The notes below the pieces were generated by a model, which was given only the letters and a program-made list of their open reading frames with translations, made no database searches and had not been told where the DNA came from. From the NCBI RefSeq assembly GCF_003350925.1, contig NZ_KZ857187.1, positions 1 to 35,700 of the forward strand: 35,700 nucleotides of DNA, written 5' to 3'. The position numbers and the translations under genes were made by a program. Source of the stretch: Dyella tabacisoli. GTDB taxonomy: Bacteria > Pseudomonadota > Gammaproteobacteria > Xanthomonadales > Rhodanobacteraceae. Below are positions 16,603-22,065 of this stretch, one piece after another; position 1 is the first letter of the stretch, and each line of letters begins with the position of its first letter.

Positions 16603-16667
16603 ATGTGGATCTGCCGCATCAACAAGTTGGAAGTTCATATTTTGTTCGGATAAACCCGGCCAGCTAA

Positions 16668-16710
16668 GGGGGCGGTGACATTTTCTTTAGGGATAAATGT
16701 CACTAACTCC
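16668..16710 (+). repeat. 43-bp inverted repeat, copy R1
   Basis: This copy has a left arm GGGGGCGGTGACATTT, the loop TCTTTAGGGAT and a right arm AAATGTCACTAACTCC. The consensus arm is GGGGTCAGTGACATTT and its exact complement. It sits directly upstream of the truncated metallopeptidase toxin. Confidence 0.9.
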
Positions 16711-17192
16711 TTATTTGCACGATTGGTGTGGACGTTCGATACAGCACAAACGAATTTGCATACGGCCCGACATCTTCGGGTGGGCGCCCAGGAAGCATTG
16801 TGTTTGACCCGGATGCATCTATCTCTGCGATCCGGCATGAGTATGGTCATTTCCTAGATGACCAGGCGTTGGGGTTTCCAGGGAAGAGGTTCTACTACGA
16901 AAATCCACAATTCCGTGTTGCCACAGAACGCAGCCAATACCTCGGTGAAATTAGAGCTGCACGGCAGCTCGGTGATGCAGGTGCTCGACAGACGCTTATT
17001 CAGGACTATCTGAGTGAACGGCAGTACGTGATCGATAATTACTACTTCACGCCTGACGGTACGAAAATCCCGTGCGGCGGACCATACGGACAATGGGAGT
17101 CACGATGCTTTTCCCAACAGATCCTGATAAGCGCCCTGACTTGTGGTCCGCGTTCGCCGGCAAGGTGGCGGCGGGCTCCATCTCCTTCGTAA
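16707..17192 (+). pseudogene. C-terminal fragment of a zinc-metallopeptidase (HEYGH) toxin
   Basis: An open frame fused directly to repeat R1 encodes about 160 residues with SIVFDPDASISAIRHEYGHF. HExxH is the zincin zinc-binding motif and a downstream helix region (ERSQYLGEIRAARQLGD) supports a folded domain. There is no N-terminus, no delivery region and no clear start (first candidate GTG 16728). It is therefore the tail of a polymorphic toxin whose upstream part is gone. The frame runs about 88 bp into the immunity gene, which is longer than usual, so the native stop may have been lost. Confidence 0.7.
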
Positions 17193-17578
17193 TTCACTCT
17201 GGCGAGAGACTGTCAGAGAAAGATAGGCAGGCACCGATAGTCGAGGGAGTGGACGATATCGTTAATTCATTCCGCTCCGCAGATGTTGTTAGGTTCGGAT
17301 CAAGCCGTGGCAGCGCAATCGGTCCCTTCTTGGCTTTTGATCTAGAAGCTGGGGGTGCCCGGTTAGTGGAATACGCATTTGATTCTGGAATTCAGGCGCC
17401 CTCAGATGAAGCAATGCAAGAGGCATTACAGTCGGTGGCTATAAATCTCTTCTTTGAAAGGAAAGAGATTTCATGCATTTTTCTTCGAATTGCTCTGCCG
17501 AAATGGGATGCCGTTGAGTGGGAGGCTTCTGCACAAGGTGGTGTGACCGTGCTTCGGAGGAAAGTGCCGAAGTTGTAG
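17105..17578 (+). CDS. Orphan immunity protein, cassette 1 (partner of HEYGH toxin)
   Basis: A 157-residue protein beginning MLFPTDPDKRPDLWSAFAGK. The ATG at 17105 is chosen because GGGAG lies 5 nt upstream and it falls inside the toxin 3' end, as with cognate immunity genes. It is an alpha/beta-looking soluble protein with no signal peptide. I do not recognise the family. It presumably neutralises the HEYGH-type peptidase whose remnant precedes it. GC content is visibly lower than in the Rhs gene, as in the whole orphan array. Confidence 0.7.
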   Translation: MLFPTDPDKRPDLWSAFAGKVAAGSISFVIHSGERLSEKDRQAPIVEGVDDIVNSFRSADVVRFGSSRGSAIGPFLAFDLEAGGARLVEYAFDSGIQAPSDEAMQEALQSVAINLFFERKEISCIFLRIALPKWDAVEWEASAQGGVTVLRRKVPKL

Positions 17579-17669
17579 TTTCAATCAATGTAAATACTGA
17601 GTCAGTTGCACTTGGTCGGATTGCGGCGAACAATCGTACGGCCTCTCCCTTGGCTGACCTCCGTACTGC

Positions 17670-17702
17670 CCAAAATGAGAGGTCACTGACCCCTCATTTT
17701 GG
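17670..17702. repeat. Related 33-nt palindrome at cassette 2
   Basis: CCAAAATGAGAGGTCA and TGACCCCTCATTTTGG pair with one mismatch around a single C. It shares the GGTCA...TGACCCC core with the 43-bp repeats but lacks the ACATTT and loop parts. It lies exactly where a 43-bp copy would be expected, just before a toxin tail. Confidence 0.65.
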
Positions 17703-17799
17703 CGTTCTTCGAAGCGGCGGTCAGCCGCGAACGATGTTCAGGCCGTCGTCTGGTACAAGTTGTTGGCAGCAACAAGTGCAAATCTGGAGTAGTAAATGA
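17703..17799 (+). pseudogene. Toxin tail remnant before the CPCC immunity gene
   Basis: The frame ending at TGA 17797-17799 reads ...FRPSSGTSCWQQQVQIWSSK and overlaps the next ATG (ATGA). It has no start of its own and abuts the palindrome. This is the layout of a polymorphic toxin 3' end whose body has been lost. Confidence 0.5.
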
Positions 17800-18056
17800 T
17801 GCTGGGTAAAGGGCTTGTTTGTCCGTGCTGCGGATACCTGACGATACCTGACGATGGCACGTATCCAGGTACCTTCTTCGTGTGCCCGGTGTGTTATTGG
17901 GAGGATGATGACGTTCAGTTTCATGATCCCAATTTTCGGGGTGGAGCTAACGAAATGAGCCTCAATGAAGCCCGGGCCGCGTTCGTGAATTTTGGATCGG
18001 TGGATCCCAAATTGTCGGCAAAAGTGCGACCTCCCCGACCCGAGGAAATGCCCTAG
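17796..18056 (+). CDS. Cysteine-rich CPCC-family protein, orphan immunity (cassette 2)
   Basis: An 86-residue protein MMLGKGLVCPCCGYLTIPDD with a second Cys pair FFVCPVCYWEDD, then GGANEMSLNEARAAFVNFG. The CPCCG...CPVCxWEDD and GGAN-SLxEAR signature is the Cys_rich_CPCC family. Its two CxxC-type pairs likely bind zinc, and members occur frequently beside polymorphic toxins. GGAG 6 nt upstream and the ATGA overlap with the toxin tail fix the start. A strong terminator follows 12 nt after the stop. Confidence 0.8.
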   Translation: MMLGKGLVCPCCGYLTIPDDGTYPGTFFVCPVCYWEDDDVQFHDPNFRGGANEMSLNEARAAFVNFGSVDPKLSAKVRPPRPEEMP

Positions 18057-18066
18057 TCATCCTGCA

Positions 18067-18101
18067 ACAAAACGCCCGCCTTAAGCGGGCGTTTTGTTGT
18101 T
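18067..18101 (+). terminator. Rho-independent terminator
   Basis: AAAACGCCCGC, loop CTTAA, GCGGGCGTTTT: an 11-bp perfect stem followed by GTTGTT. It lies just after the CPCC gene stop. Confidence 0.85.
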
Positions 18102-18206
18102 CCAAGCAATAGAAACGCTTTAATTACCAATGATGCCGTCAATCAAGAGCTATAGCGCTAGAGGGTTCGAGTCAAGATGCGGACTTCCTAGATCGTGGGT
18201 TACAAA

Positions 18207-18218
18207 GTCACTGACCCC
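18207..18218 (+). repeat. Half copy of the 43-bp repeat (right arm only)
   Basis: GTCACTGACCCC followed by TTATTT matches the right arm and its usual 3' flank. The left arm and loop are absent. It precedes the toxin tail of cassette 3. Confidence 0.7.
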
Positions 18219-18322
18219 TTATTTTTCACATTACATACTGGCGTTCTCTGTATGCACAGGAAGTAACGGTGAATCAGGCTATTCCTAGAAGTGCAATTAT
18301 GGGCCGGGTGAAGAAGCCATGA
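18218..18322 (+). pseudogene. Toxin tail remnant, cassette 3
   Basis: The frame ending at TGA 18320-18322 is open back into the half repeat and reads HITYWRSLYAQEVTVNQ...GRVKKP. It overlaps the following ATG by ATGA. There is no start codon context, so it is interpreted as the last codons of a lost toxin. Confidence 0.5.
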
Positions 18323-18660
18323 CTGAGGTGAATACTATGCGGGAAGATTTGAAGGAGAGGCTATTTAGGTTTCTTCTTCCGATCCAAACTGAGCGCTATG
18401 TTGATCATCGTGCTTTTGAAGATGTGATCTCACGCGCGGATGACGCGGCGCGATTATTGAAGTCGTATGAGCTGGTCCCCAAGGCTCTGTTAAATGATCT
18501 CCATGCGACCTCAAAGGTGCTTCGCGCGGAGGCCCTTCATATCAAGTCTGAAACCGGTGCAATGCTTAAGATGGCAGAGAGGCTGGAGTATGTGTTTGAC
18601 TTGATTCTCTTGGGCGAGTCCCTGGAGGATCGGATTCCCGGTGTTCCCCGAATCATTTGA
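18319..18660 (+). CDS. Orphan immunity candidate, cassette 3
   Basis: A 113-residue, mostly helical, charged protein (MTEVNTMREDLKERLFRFLL...). The ATG at 18319 overlaps the toxin-tail stop. An internal ATG at 18337 has the better ribosome site (GAGGTG, 6 nt) and may be the real start, giving 107 residues. No recognised family and no membrane segment. Its role is inferred from position between a toxin tail and the next repeat. Confidence 0.6.
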   Translation: MTEVNTMREDLKERLFRFLLPIQTERYVDHRAFEDVISRADDAARLLKSYELVPKALLNDLHATSKVLRAEALHIKSETGAMLKMAERLEYVFDLILLGESLEDRIPGVPRII

Positions 18661-18692
18661 TTTGAGCAATTGGTCTTAAGGAAACGAGCGAA

Positions 18693-18836
18693 ATGGATCA
18701 GAGGCAAGTCCAAATTCCCTCTCTGCATGTGCCCGCACAAGTGGAGATTTCAGGATTTGAGGTGGTGGATGACAGCCTGCACATGATTGTGAATAAAGGG
18801 ATCAGTGACATTTTCTTTAGGAATGAATGTCACTGA
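18693..18836 (+). pseudogene. Small gene truncated by repeat R4
   Basis: The ATG at 18693, with AAGGA 10 nt upstream, opens a frame MDQRQVQIPSLHVPAQVEIS... that runs straight into repeat R4 and stops within it at TGA 18834-18836, ending SDIFFRNECH. The last ~12 residues are repeat-encoded. A gene start has therefore been cut off by the repeat and its original 3' part is missing. Confidence 0.5.
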
Positions 18837-18840
18837 CCCC
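18798..18840 (+). repeat. 43-bp inverted repeat, copy R4
   Basis: Left arm GGGATCAGTGACATTT, loop TCTTTAGGAAT, right arm GAATGTCACTGACCCC. It is followed by a short duplication of its 3' flank (ACCCCTTATTT appears twice). Confidence 0.9.
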
Positions 18841-18843
18841 TTA

Positions 18844-18920
18844 TTTCAGACCCCTTATTTCCAGCGTGGGATGAAGCTGATCGTTTGGTGTGGAAAATGC
18901 GTGACAGAGACGGGCAATGA
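18844..18920 (+). pseudogene. Toxin tail remnant, cassette 4
   Basis: The frame ending at TGA 18918-18920 reads PAWDEADRLVWKMRDRDGQ and overlaps the next gene's ATG (ATGA). It is open back into the repeat flank with no start, consistent with the 3' end of a toxin gene. Confidence 0.55.
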
Positions 18921-19210
18921 TTGGCATTTACAAAGATCAGCGGCTTGCCGAGCTTATTGACGCGTATGACAGCGGGCTGTATCAAAAGCAAGAAGTTATC
19001 TCTGTTTGCATTGATTTGCTTGCTGATGAAGCAACACGGGACGACCTATGGCTCCAGCTCCCTGATTGGATCAGCAGTGCGATACAACATCGCTTAGCGA
19101 ATTTTGACCAGTCGGAAGAGCTGGTTACTTTTGGACGGGCTGACCCTGCGGCCGTTAAGAACGAAATGATTCGGCTCAAGCAGTGGATTCAAGCAAGTCA
19201 ACGAAAGTAA
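18917..19210 (+). CDS. Orphan immunity candidate, cassette 4
   Basis: A 97-residue acidic helical protein, MIGIYKDQRLAELIDAYDSG...KQWIQASQRK. The start is set by ATGA overlap with the toxin tail. I do not recognise a named family. Size, charge and layout match immunity proteins of polymorphic toxin systems. Repeat R5 begins 15 nt after the stop. Confidence 0.65.
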   Translation: MIGIYKDQRLAELIDAYDSGLYQKQEVISVCIDLLADEATRDDLWLQLPDWISSAIQHRLANFDQSEELVTFGRADPAAVKNEMIRLKQWIQASQRK

Positions 19211-19225
19211 ACCTATGGTAACTAA

Positions 19226-19268
19226 GGGGTTAGTGATATTATCTTTAGGGGTAAACGTCACTGGCCAT
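19226..19268 (+). repeat. 43-bp inverted repeat, copy R5
   Basis: Left arm GGGGTTAGTGATATTA, loop TCTTTAGGGGT, right arm AAACGTCACTGGCCAT. This is the most diverged full copy. It is followed by a short toxin tail ending VFTRNA and the DUF4926-like gene. Confidence 0.85.
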
Positions 19269-19296
19269 TTATTTCGGTCTTTACAAGGAATGCCTA

Positions 19297-19488
19297 ATGA
19301 TCCTTAAGCTATTTTATCGAGTGGAATTTGTCGGTAAAAAGCATGCTGAATTGAGTGCAGGAGACACTGGGTACATTATTGAAGACTACGGTGATGGCAA
19401 CTACGAGGTTGAATTTTCCAATTCGGATGGATCGACTCGTATTCAAGTCGTCATCAATGAGAAGGACCTCGTGCTCAAGTCGATTTAA
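19297..19488 (+). CDS. DUF4926-like orphan immunity protein, cassette 5 (intact copy)
   Basis: A 63-residue protein MILKLFYRVEFVGKKHAELS...GDTGYIIEDYGDGNYEVEF, then a strand-rich end. The RVE...GDxGxIxEdYGDGxYEVEF pattern is that of DUF4926, a small beta-barrel-like family often found beside toxins. AAGGAA lies 7 nt upstream of the ATG, and the toxin tail stop overlaps it (TAATG). A truncated second copy begins at 21470 after repeat R9. Confidence 0.75.
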   Translation: MILKLFYRVEFVGKKHAELSAGDTGYIIEDYGDGNYEVEFSNSDGSTRIQVVINEKDLVLKSI

Positions 19489-19516
19489 TGTTGGCTGAGC
19501 CCTAACGACAACAAAA

Positions 19517-19559
19517 GGTGTTAGTCACATTTTCTCTAGGTATAAATGTCACTGACTCC
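19517..19559 (+). repeat. 43-bp inverted repeat, copy R6
   Basis: Left arm GGTGTTAGTCACATTT, loop TCTCTAGGTAT, right arm AAATGTCACTGACTCC. It directly precedes the toxin tail of cassette 6. Confidence 0.88.
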
Positions 19560-19638
19560 TTATTTGCAACGAATTGCGATCACGACTGGTGGTAACGGGT
19601 TTATCGTGGGAGCCAATCCCGCGGGAGGTATTAAGTGA
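19560..19638 (+). pseudogene. Toxin tail remnant, cassette 6
   Basis: The frame ending at TGA 19636-19638 reads RIAITTGGNGFIVGANPAGG and overlaps the next GTG (GTGA). Gly-rich endings of this type are common at the C-termini of polymorphic toxins. No start; fused to repeat R6. Confidence 0.6.
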
Positions 19639-19925
19639 GAGTAATTAAGTTAATGGCTGACTATCATTGCTATCCGCTTTGGGAAGCGTCGCCAGGCGTC
19701 GTCGGTAATATAGATCCAGTGACCTTGCCAATCCACAAGGGGCTGATTGATCGGCTAAACGCGTGGGCTAATGACTACGATGCGACGCTGAACCTTGACG
19801 ATCCAATGGCATCTGGATTTGCTAGTGAGCAGGCTAAAAGTGAGTTTGCCAGCAGGGCTGGCTTGCTGGTGGCAGACTTGCAGAACGAGCTTGGGCCAGA
19901 GTACGTCGTCAAAGCCTATGGGTAG
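19635..19925 (+). CDS. Orphan immunity protein, cassette 6
   Basis: A 96-residue protein (MRVIKLMADYHCYPLWEASP...LGPEYVVKAYG). The start is taken as GTG 19635 because GGGAGG lies 6 nt upstream and it overlaps the toxin stop (GTGA); ATG 19653 is the alternative. The ADYHCYPLWE...GNIDP...LNLDDP...SGF pattern recalls a conserved hypothetical family I associate with toxin loci, though I cannot name it. The 3' side meets a dispersed repeat rather than a 43-bp copy. Confidence 0.7.
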   Translation: MRVIKLMADYHCYPLWEASPGVVGNIDPVTLPIHKGLIDRLNAWANDYDATLNLDDPMASGFASEQAKSEFASRAGLLVADLQNELGPEYVVKAYG

Positions 19926-19960
19926 GGCGTGACGACTAGCTATGAAACAAAAGTGTCAGA

Positions 19961-20010
19961 GTCATCATCTGACGCTTGAGAGCGTGGCGCGGCGAAGGTA
20001 CCCAAACGGG
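19961..20010. repeat. Dispersed repeat CTGACGCTTGAGAGCGTGG, third copy
   Basis: This matches 12242-12290 closely, including the following GCGCGGCGAAGGTxCCCAAACG. It leads into the fragment of the 112-residue gene, so the pair repeats the arrangement at 12242-12497. Confidence 0.75.
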
Positions 20011-20043
20011 CCCCGCTTATAGCGGGGCTCGCACGTTACCAAC

Positions 20044-20147
20044 TTACCTCTCTTGTTTCTCTTGCTTAGTCAGCAAATGCCCAGCCACCGATTCCGCTCG
20101 TTCCGTCAAAAAGTGCAGGGCCATAAACAAACCTTCCGTGGTCATCG
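20044..20147 (-). pseudogene. 3' fragment of the 112-residue hypothetical gene
   Basis: Plus-strand 20044-20147 is nearly identical to 12394-12497, i.e. the last ~34 codons of the minus-strand gene. The match breaks 8 nt before repeat R7, so the rest of the gene was replaced at or next to the repeat insertion point. Confidence 0.85.
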
Positions 20148-20155
20148 TAACAAGA

Positions 20156-20198
20156 GGGGTCAGTGACATTTTCTTTAGGGATAAATGTCACTGACCCC
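20156..20198 (+). repeat. 43-bp inverted repeat, copy R7 (perfect arms)
   Basis: GGGGTCAGTGACATTT, loop TCTTTAGGGAT, then the exact reverse complement of the arm. It separates a truncated minus-strand hypothetical gene from a truncated plus-strand gene. Confidence 0.92.
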
Positions 20199-20842
20199 TT
20201 ATTTGCCGTGGGGTAGAGTGGACTGGACTTCGCACCCGTACCTTGAAGGCGAGGTTCATCCTGATCCTCACATCCATGAGATCTACTTAGACTTTACTCA
20301 GGGTCAGTGGCGCTCTACAGGATCCAAAGCCTTTTTGAGTATTAATGTGACTGATGAACGCAAAATTTGGAATTATTTTAAAATCAGCCAAGAGGGAGGA
20401 TCTTTTGGTGCGGATTCCTTCTGGATCAAGGTCGTGGGGTGATGAGATTTTTGAAGTGGGTGATGTGGAATTTTCCTTCCCGAAAATGGGTGGGGTTAAA
20501 TTTAAAATTTACCCCGTTCTAGGCTTTATAAAAAAGCATCTTCCCTTTGATCTACAGGGGGATGAAAGCGAATATGCGTCAATTGATGGGGAGGGTCTTG
20601 ATGATTATGAGAATGGGCTTCGAGTTGGTCGTTTTGATGTTGAAATAAGTCACCCATTCGAGCGAGGATTAAAAACACTCATTGATGAGATTGGTTTGTG
20701 CTCGATTATGCTGGTTCCGGACAGTGATGAGCTTGAAGAGTTCATTTCTATTAATAGCAGTCAACTAATTTATTTGGTACGCAATAATATTGGAAACTTG
20801 GCTCAATCAAAGGGTTTTCTGGCATCTTTGCGCAGTGACTGA
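20199..20842 (+). pseudogene. Frameshifted, N-truncated orphan immunity-like gene, cassette 7
   Basis: Frame 1 (to TGA 20440-20442) encodes WGRVDWTSHPYLEGEV...NVTDERKIWNYFKI...SFWIKVVG. Frame 2 continues DEIFEVGDVEFSFPKMGG...LASLRSD to 20842 and has no good start near the junction. Removing one G from the GGGG run at 20436-20439 joins them as WIKVVGDEIFEVGDVEFSF, a continuous protein of about 215 residues. A single-base insertion in a G run is therefore likely. The 5' end is fused to repeat R7 with no start of its own. It is soluble and acidic, of unrecognised family. An alternative reading is toxin tail plus immunity gene with a TGATG junction, but the second frame lacks a convincing ribosome site. 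Confidence 0.55.
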
Positions 20843-20890
20843 AGTGTTGGTGAATAAAGAAGCAAGGGCGTCAGCGTCAAAAACAATAAA

Positions 20891-20933
20891 GGGGTCAGTG
20901 ACATTTTCTCTAGGGATAAATGTCACTGACCCC
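20891..20933 (+). repeat. 43-bp inverted repeat, copy R8 (perfect arms)
   Basis: GGGGTCAGTGACATTT, loop TCTCTAGGGAT, AAATGTCACTGACCCC. It precedes a toxin tail and an immunity candidate. Confidence 0.92.
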
Positions 20934-20935
20934 AT

Positions 20936-21013
20936 ATTCTTGTTACGACATTCATTATCCCCAATAGGAGCAAGTGCCGTGACATCGACCAAGCCGGTAA
21001 GGAAGATGAATAG
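20936..21013 (+). pseudogene. Toxin tail remnant, cassette 8
   Basis: The frame ending at TAG 21011-21013 reads DIHYPNRSKCRDIDQAGKED and is open back to repeat R8. It overlaps the start of the following gene in another frame. The short charged end and lack of a start fit the 3' end of a lost toxin gene. Confidence 0.5.
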
Positions 21014-21281
21014 AGATGAGATGATACAGATGGTCGATGTTCTTCTTCATCCCAAGGGGCGAGGATTGTCCTCGGAAGATCTTACATATCAACTTAATGT
21101 GGTTTGTTTGAACTGCCCGGATCCATCCGCGGCGATGGACATTCTTGTCGAAACACTTCCGCCGATTACCGCCGAGGAATTGGTTGGCCGAGCGCTCTCA
21201 TGCCCCCCAAGAGATATAGCTGCCGTGCCTTATTCAAAATTAGCTGAAAATCATCCGCTTCGTAAGATGAAATTTGGTTAA
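20979..21281 (+). CDS. Orphan immunity candidate, cassette 8
   Basis: A 100-residue protein whose core reads MNRDEMIQMVDVLLHPKGRG...LRKMKFG. GTG 20979 is preferred because AGGAG lies 8 nt upstream. ATG 21006 is the alternative (91 residues) but its AAGGA is only 2 nt away. It is helical, with one CLNCPDP motif, and its family is unrecognised. It overlaps the cassette 8 toxin tail, as expected for a cognate pair. Confidence 0.65.
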   Translation: MTSTKPVRKMNRDEMIQMVDVLLHPKGRGLSSEDLTYQLNVVCLNCPDPSAAMDILVETLPPITAEELVGRALSCPPRDIAAVPYSKLAENHPLRKMKFG

Positions 21282-21375
21282 GCAACTTACGATTTCCAGG
21301 CGTGGTAGACGCTTACCCAGTAGGCGTGGATTTGCAGTTGAAATGCAAGGGGGCTGAACTGACGCTCAACAAAAG

Positions 21376-21418
21376 GGGGGCGGTGACATTTTCTCTAGGG
21401 ATAAATGTCACTGACCAC
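21376..21418 (+). repeat. 43-bp inverted repeat, copy R9
   Basis: Left arm GGGGGCGGTGACATTT, loop TCTCTAGGGAT, right arm AAATGTCACTGACCAC. The next frame reads TPFSGFTRNAQ (stop TGA 21471-21473), a toxin tail related to that of cassette 5. A small open stretch before it (from GTG 21302, VDAYPVGVDLQLKCKGAEL) runs into the repeat and may be another cut gene start. Confidence 0.9.
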
Positions 21419-21469
21419 TTATTCTTTCAAACTAAATACCCCATTCTCTGGCTTTACAAGGAATGCCCA

Positions 21470-21701
21470 GTGATCCTTAAGCTCTTTTCTCGGGTGGAAT
21501 TTGTCGGTAAGCAGCGACATATTTTATTTGTCAGGTCAGGAGCTCGCTATTCAATCTCTCCTTGCGGAGATGGATAAGTGGAGCGCGGCCGAGCAGGAGG
21601 ATTTAGTGCGTCACTGGGCAGGTAAAGGAGGGCTCGCATCACTTACCGAGAATTTTAGTAAGGCTTATGGATGGATGCCTCGCTATAAGATTACCGTTTA
21701 A
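21470..21701 (+). pseudogene. Chimeric immunity remnant: DUF4926-like 5' part joined to another gene's 3' part
   Basis: GTG 21470 overlaps the toxin tail stop and encodes VILKLFSRVEFVGK, matching the first ~14 residues of the intact copy at 19297. The match ends at about 21508. From there a different frame encodes DIFYLSGQELAIQSLLAEMD...GWMPRYKITV to the stop at 21701, which looks like the C-terminal half of an unrelated immunity protein. Neither half is complete, so the unit is probably dead. Confidence 0.65.
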
Positions 21702-21838
21702 CTGTTCCAAGCACGGCAGCAGAGCCTATCGCAGGGGTAGGTGGACGGTGGGCTGTCGTAGACGAAAGCGCAAGTCCTTCTATTGTGCAGCAAGCCACTG
21801 CAACCTTTTGTGGTCCGGGACAACAAAGGGGTTAGTGA
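21701..21838 (+). pseudogene. Toxin body fragment cut off by repeat R10
   Basis: An open frame reads VGGRWAVVDESASPSIVQQA then TATFCGPGQQ and stops at the repeat. The pattern before a CGP motif recalls the nucleophile region of papain-fold/C39-like peptidase toxins, but only this piece remains. The identification is tentative. Confidence 0.35.
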
Positions 21839-21870
21839 CATTTTCTTTAGGGGTAAATGTCACTTGGCTA
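21828..21870 (+). repeat. 43-bp inverted repeat, copy R10
   Basis: Left arm GGGGTTAGTGACATTT, loop TCTTTAGGGGT, right arm AAATGTCACTTGGCTA (decayed at its outer end). It is the last copy; no immunity gene follows it. Confidence 0.88.
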
Positions 21871-22065
21871 CCACTCATTCGCTACCTAGTCTGAGGCAAG
21901 GTGTGCAAACGGCTATTGGACAGAGTCAGCTAGGTGCTTGCCCGATTTGAAGAGGACAGGCATGATTCTCGCGGGATGTCTTACCGCTTAGTAGCATTCG
22001 TTACGCAGGGGTCGGATACGCGAAAATGAGGCTTGCATAGTCTCTCAACGGATGCAGGGGAATTT
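21871..22065. other. Non-coding stretch after the array
   Basis: About 195 bp with no supported gene between the last repeat and the lipoprotein gene. A short open frame (LATTHSLPSLRQGVQTAIGQ) may be a toxin remnant but has no recognisable features. A promoter for the lipoprotein gene is expected here, but I cannot place its boxes with confidence. Confidence 0.4.

Noticed and set aside
16668..21870. Regularly recurring palindromic repeat as a CRISPR array
   Set aside because: Intervals are irregular (about 250 bp to 2 kb) and contain genes; no cas genes are present.
16668..21870. Integron-type gene cassette array
   Set aside because: The repeats lack recognisable attC core sites (GTTRRRY with R'/L' boxes), and the window has no integrase; the toxin tails also argue for truncation rather than site-specific capture.
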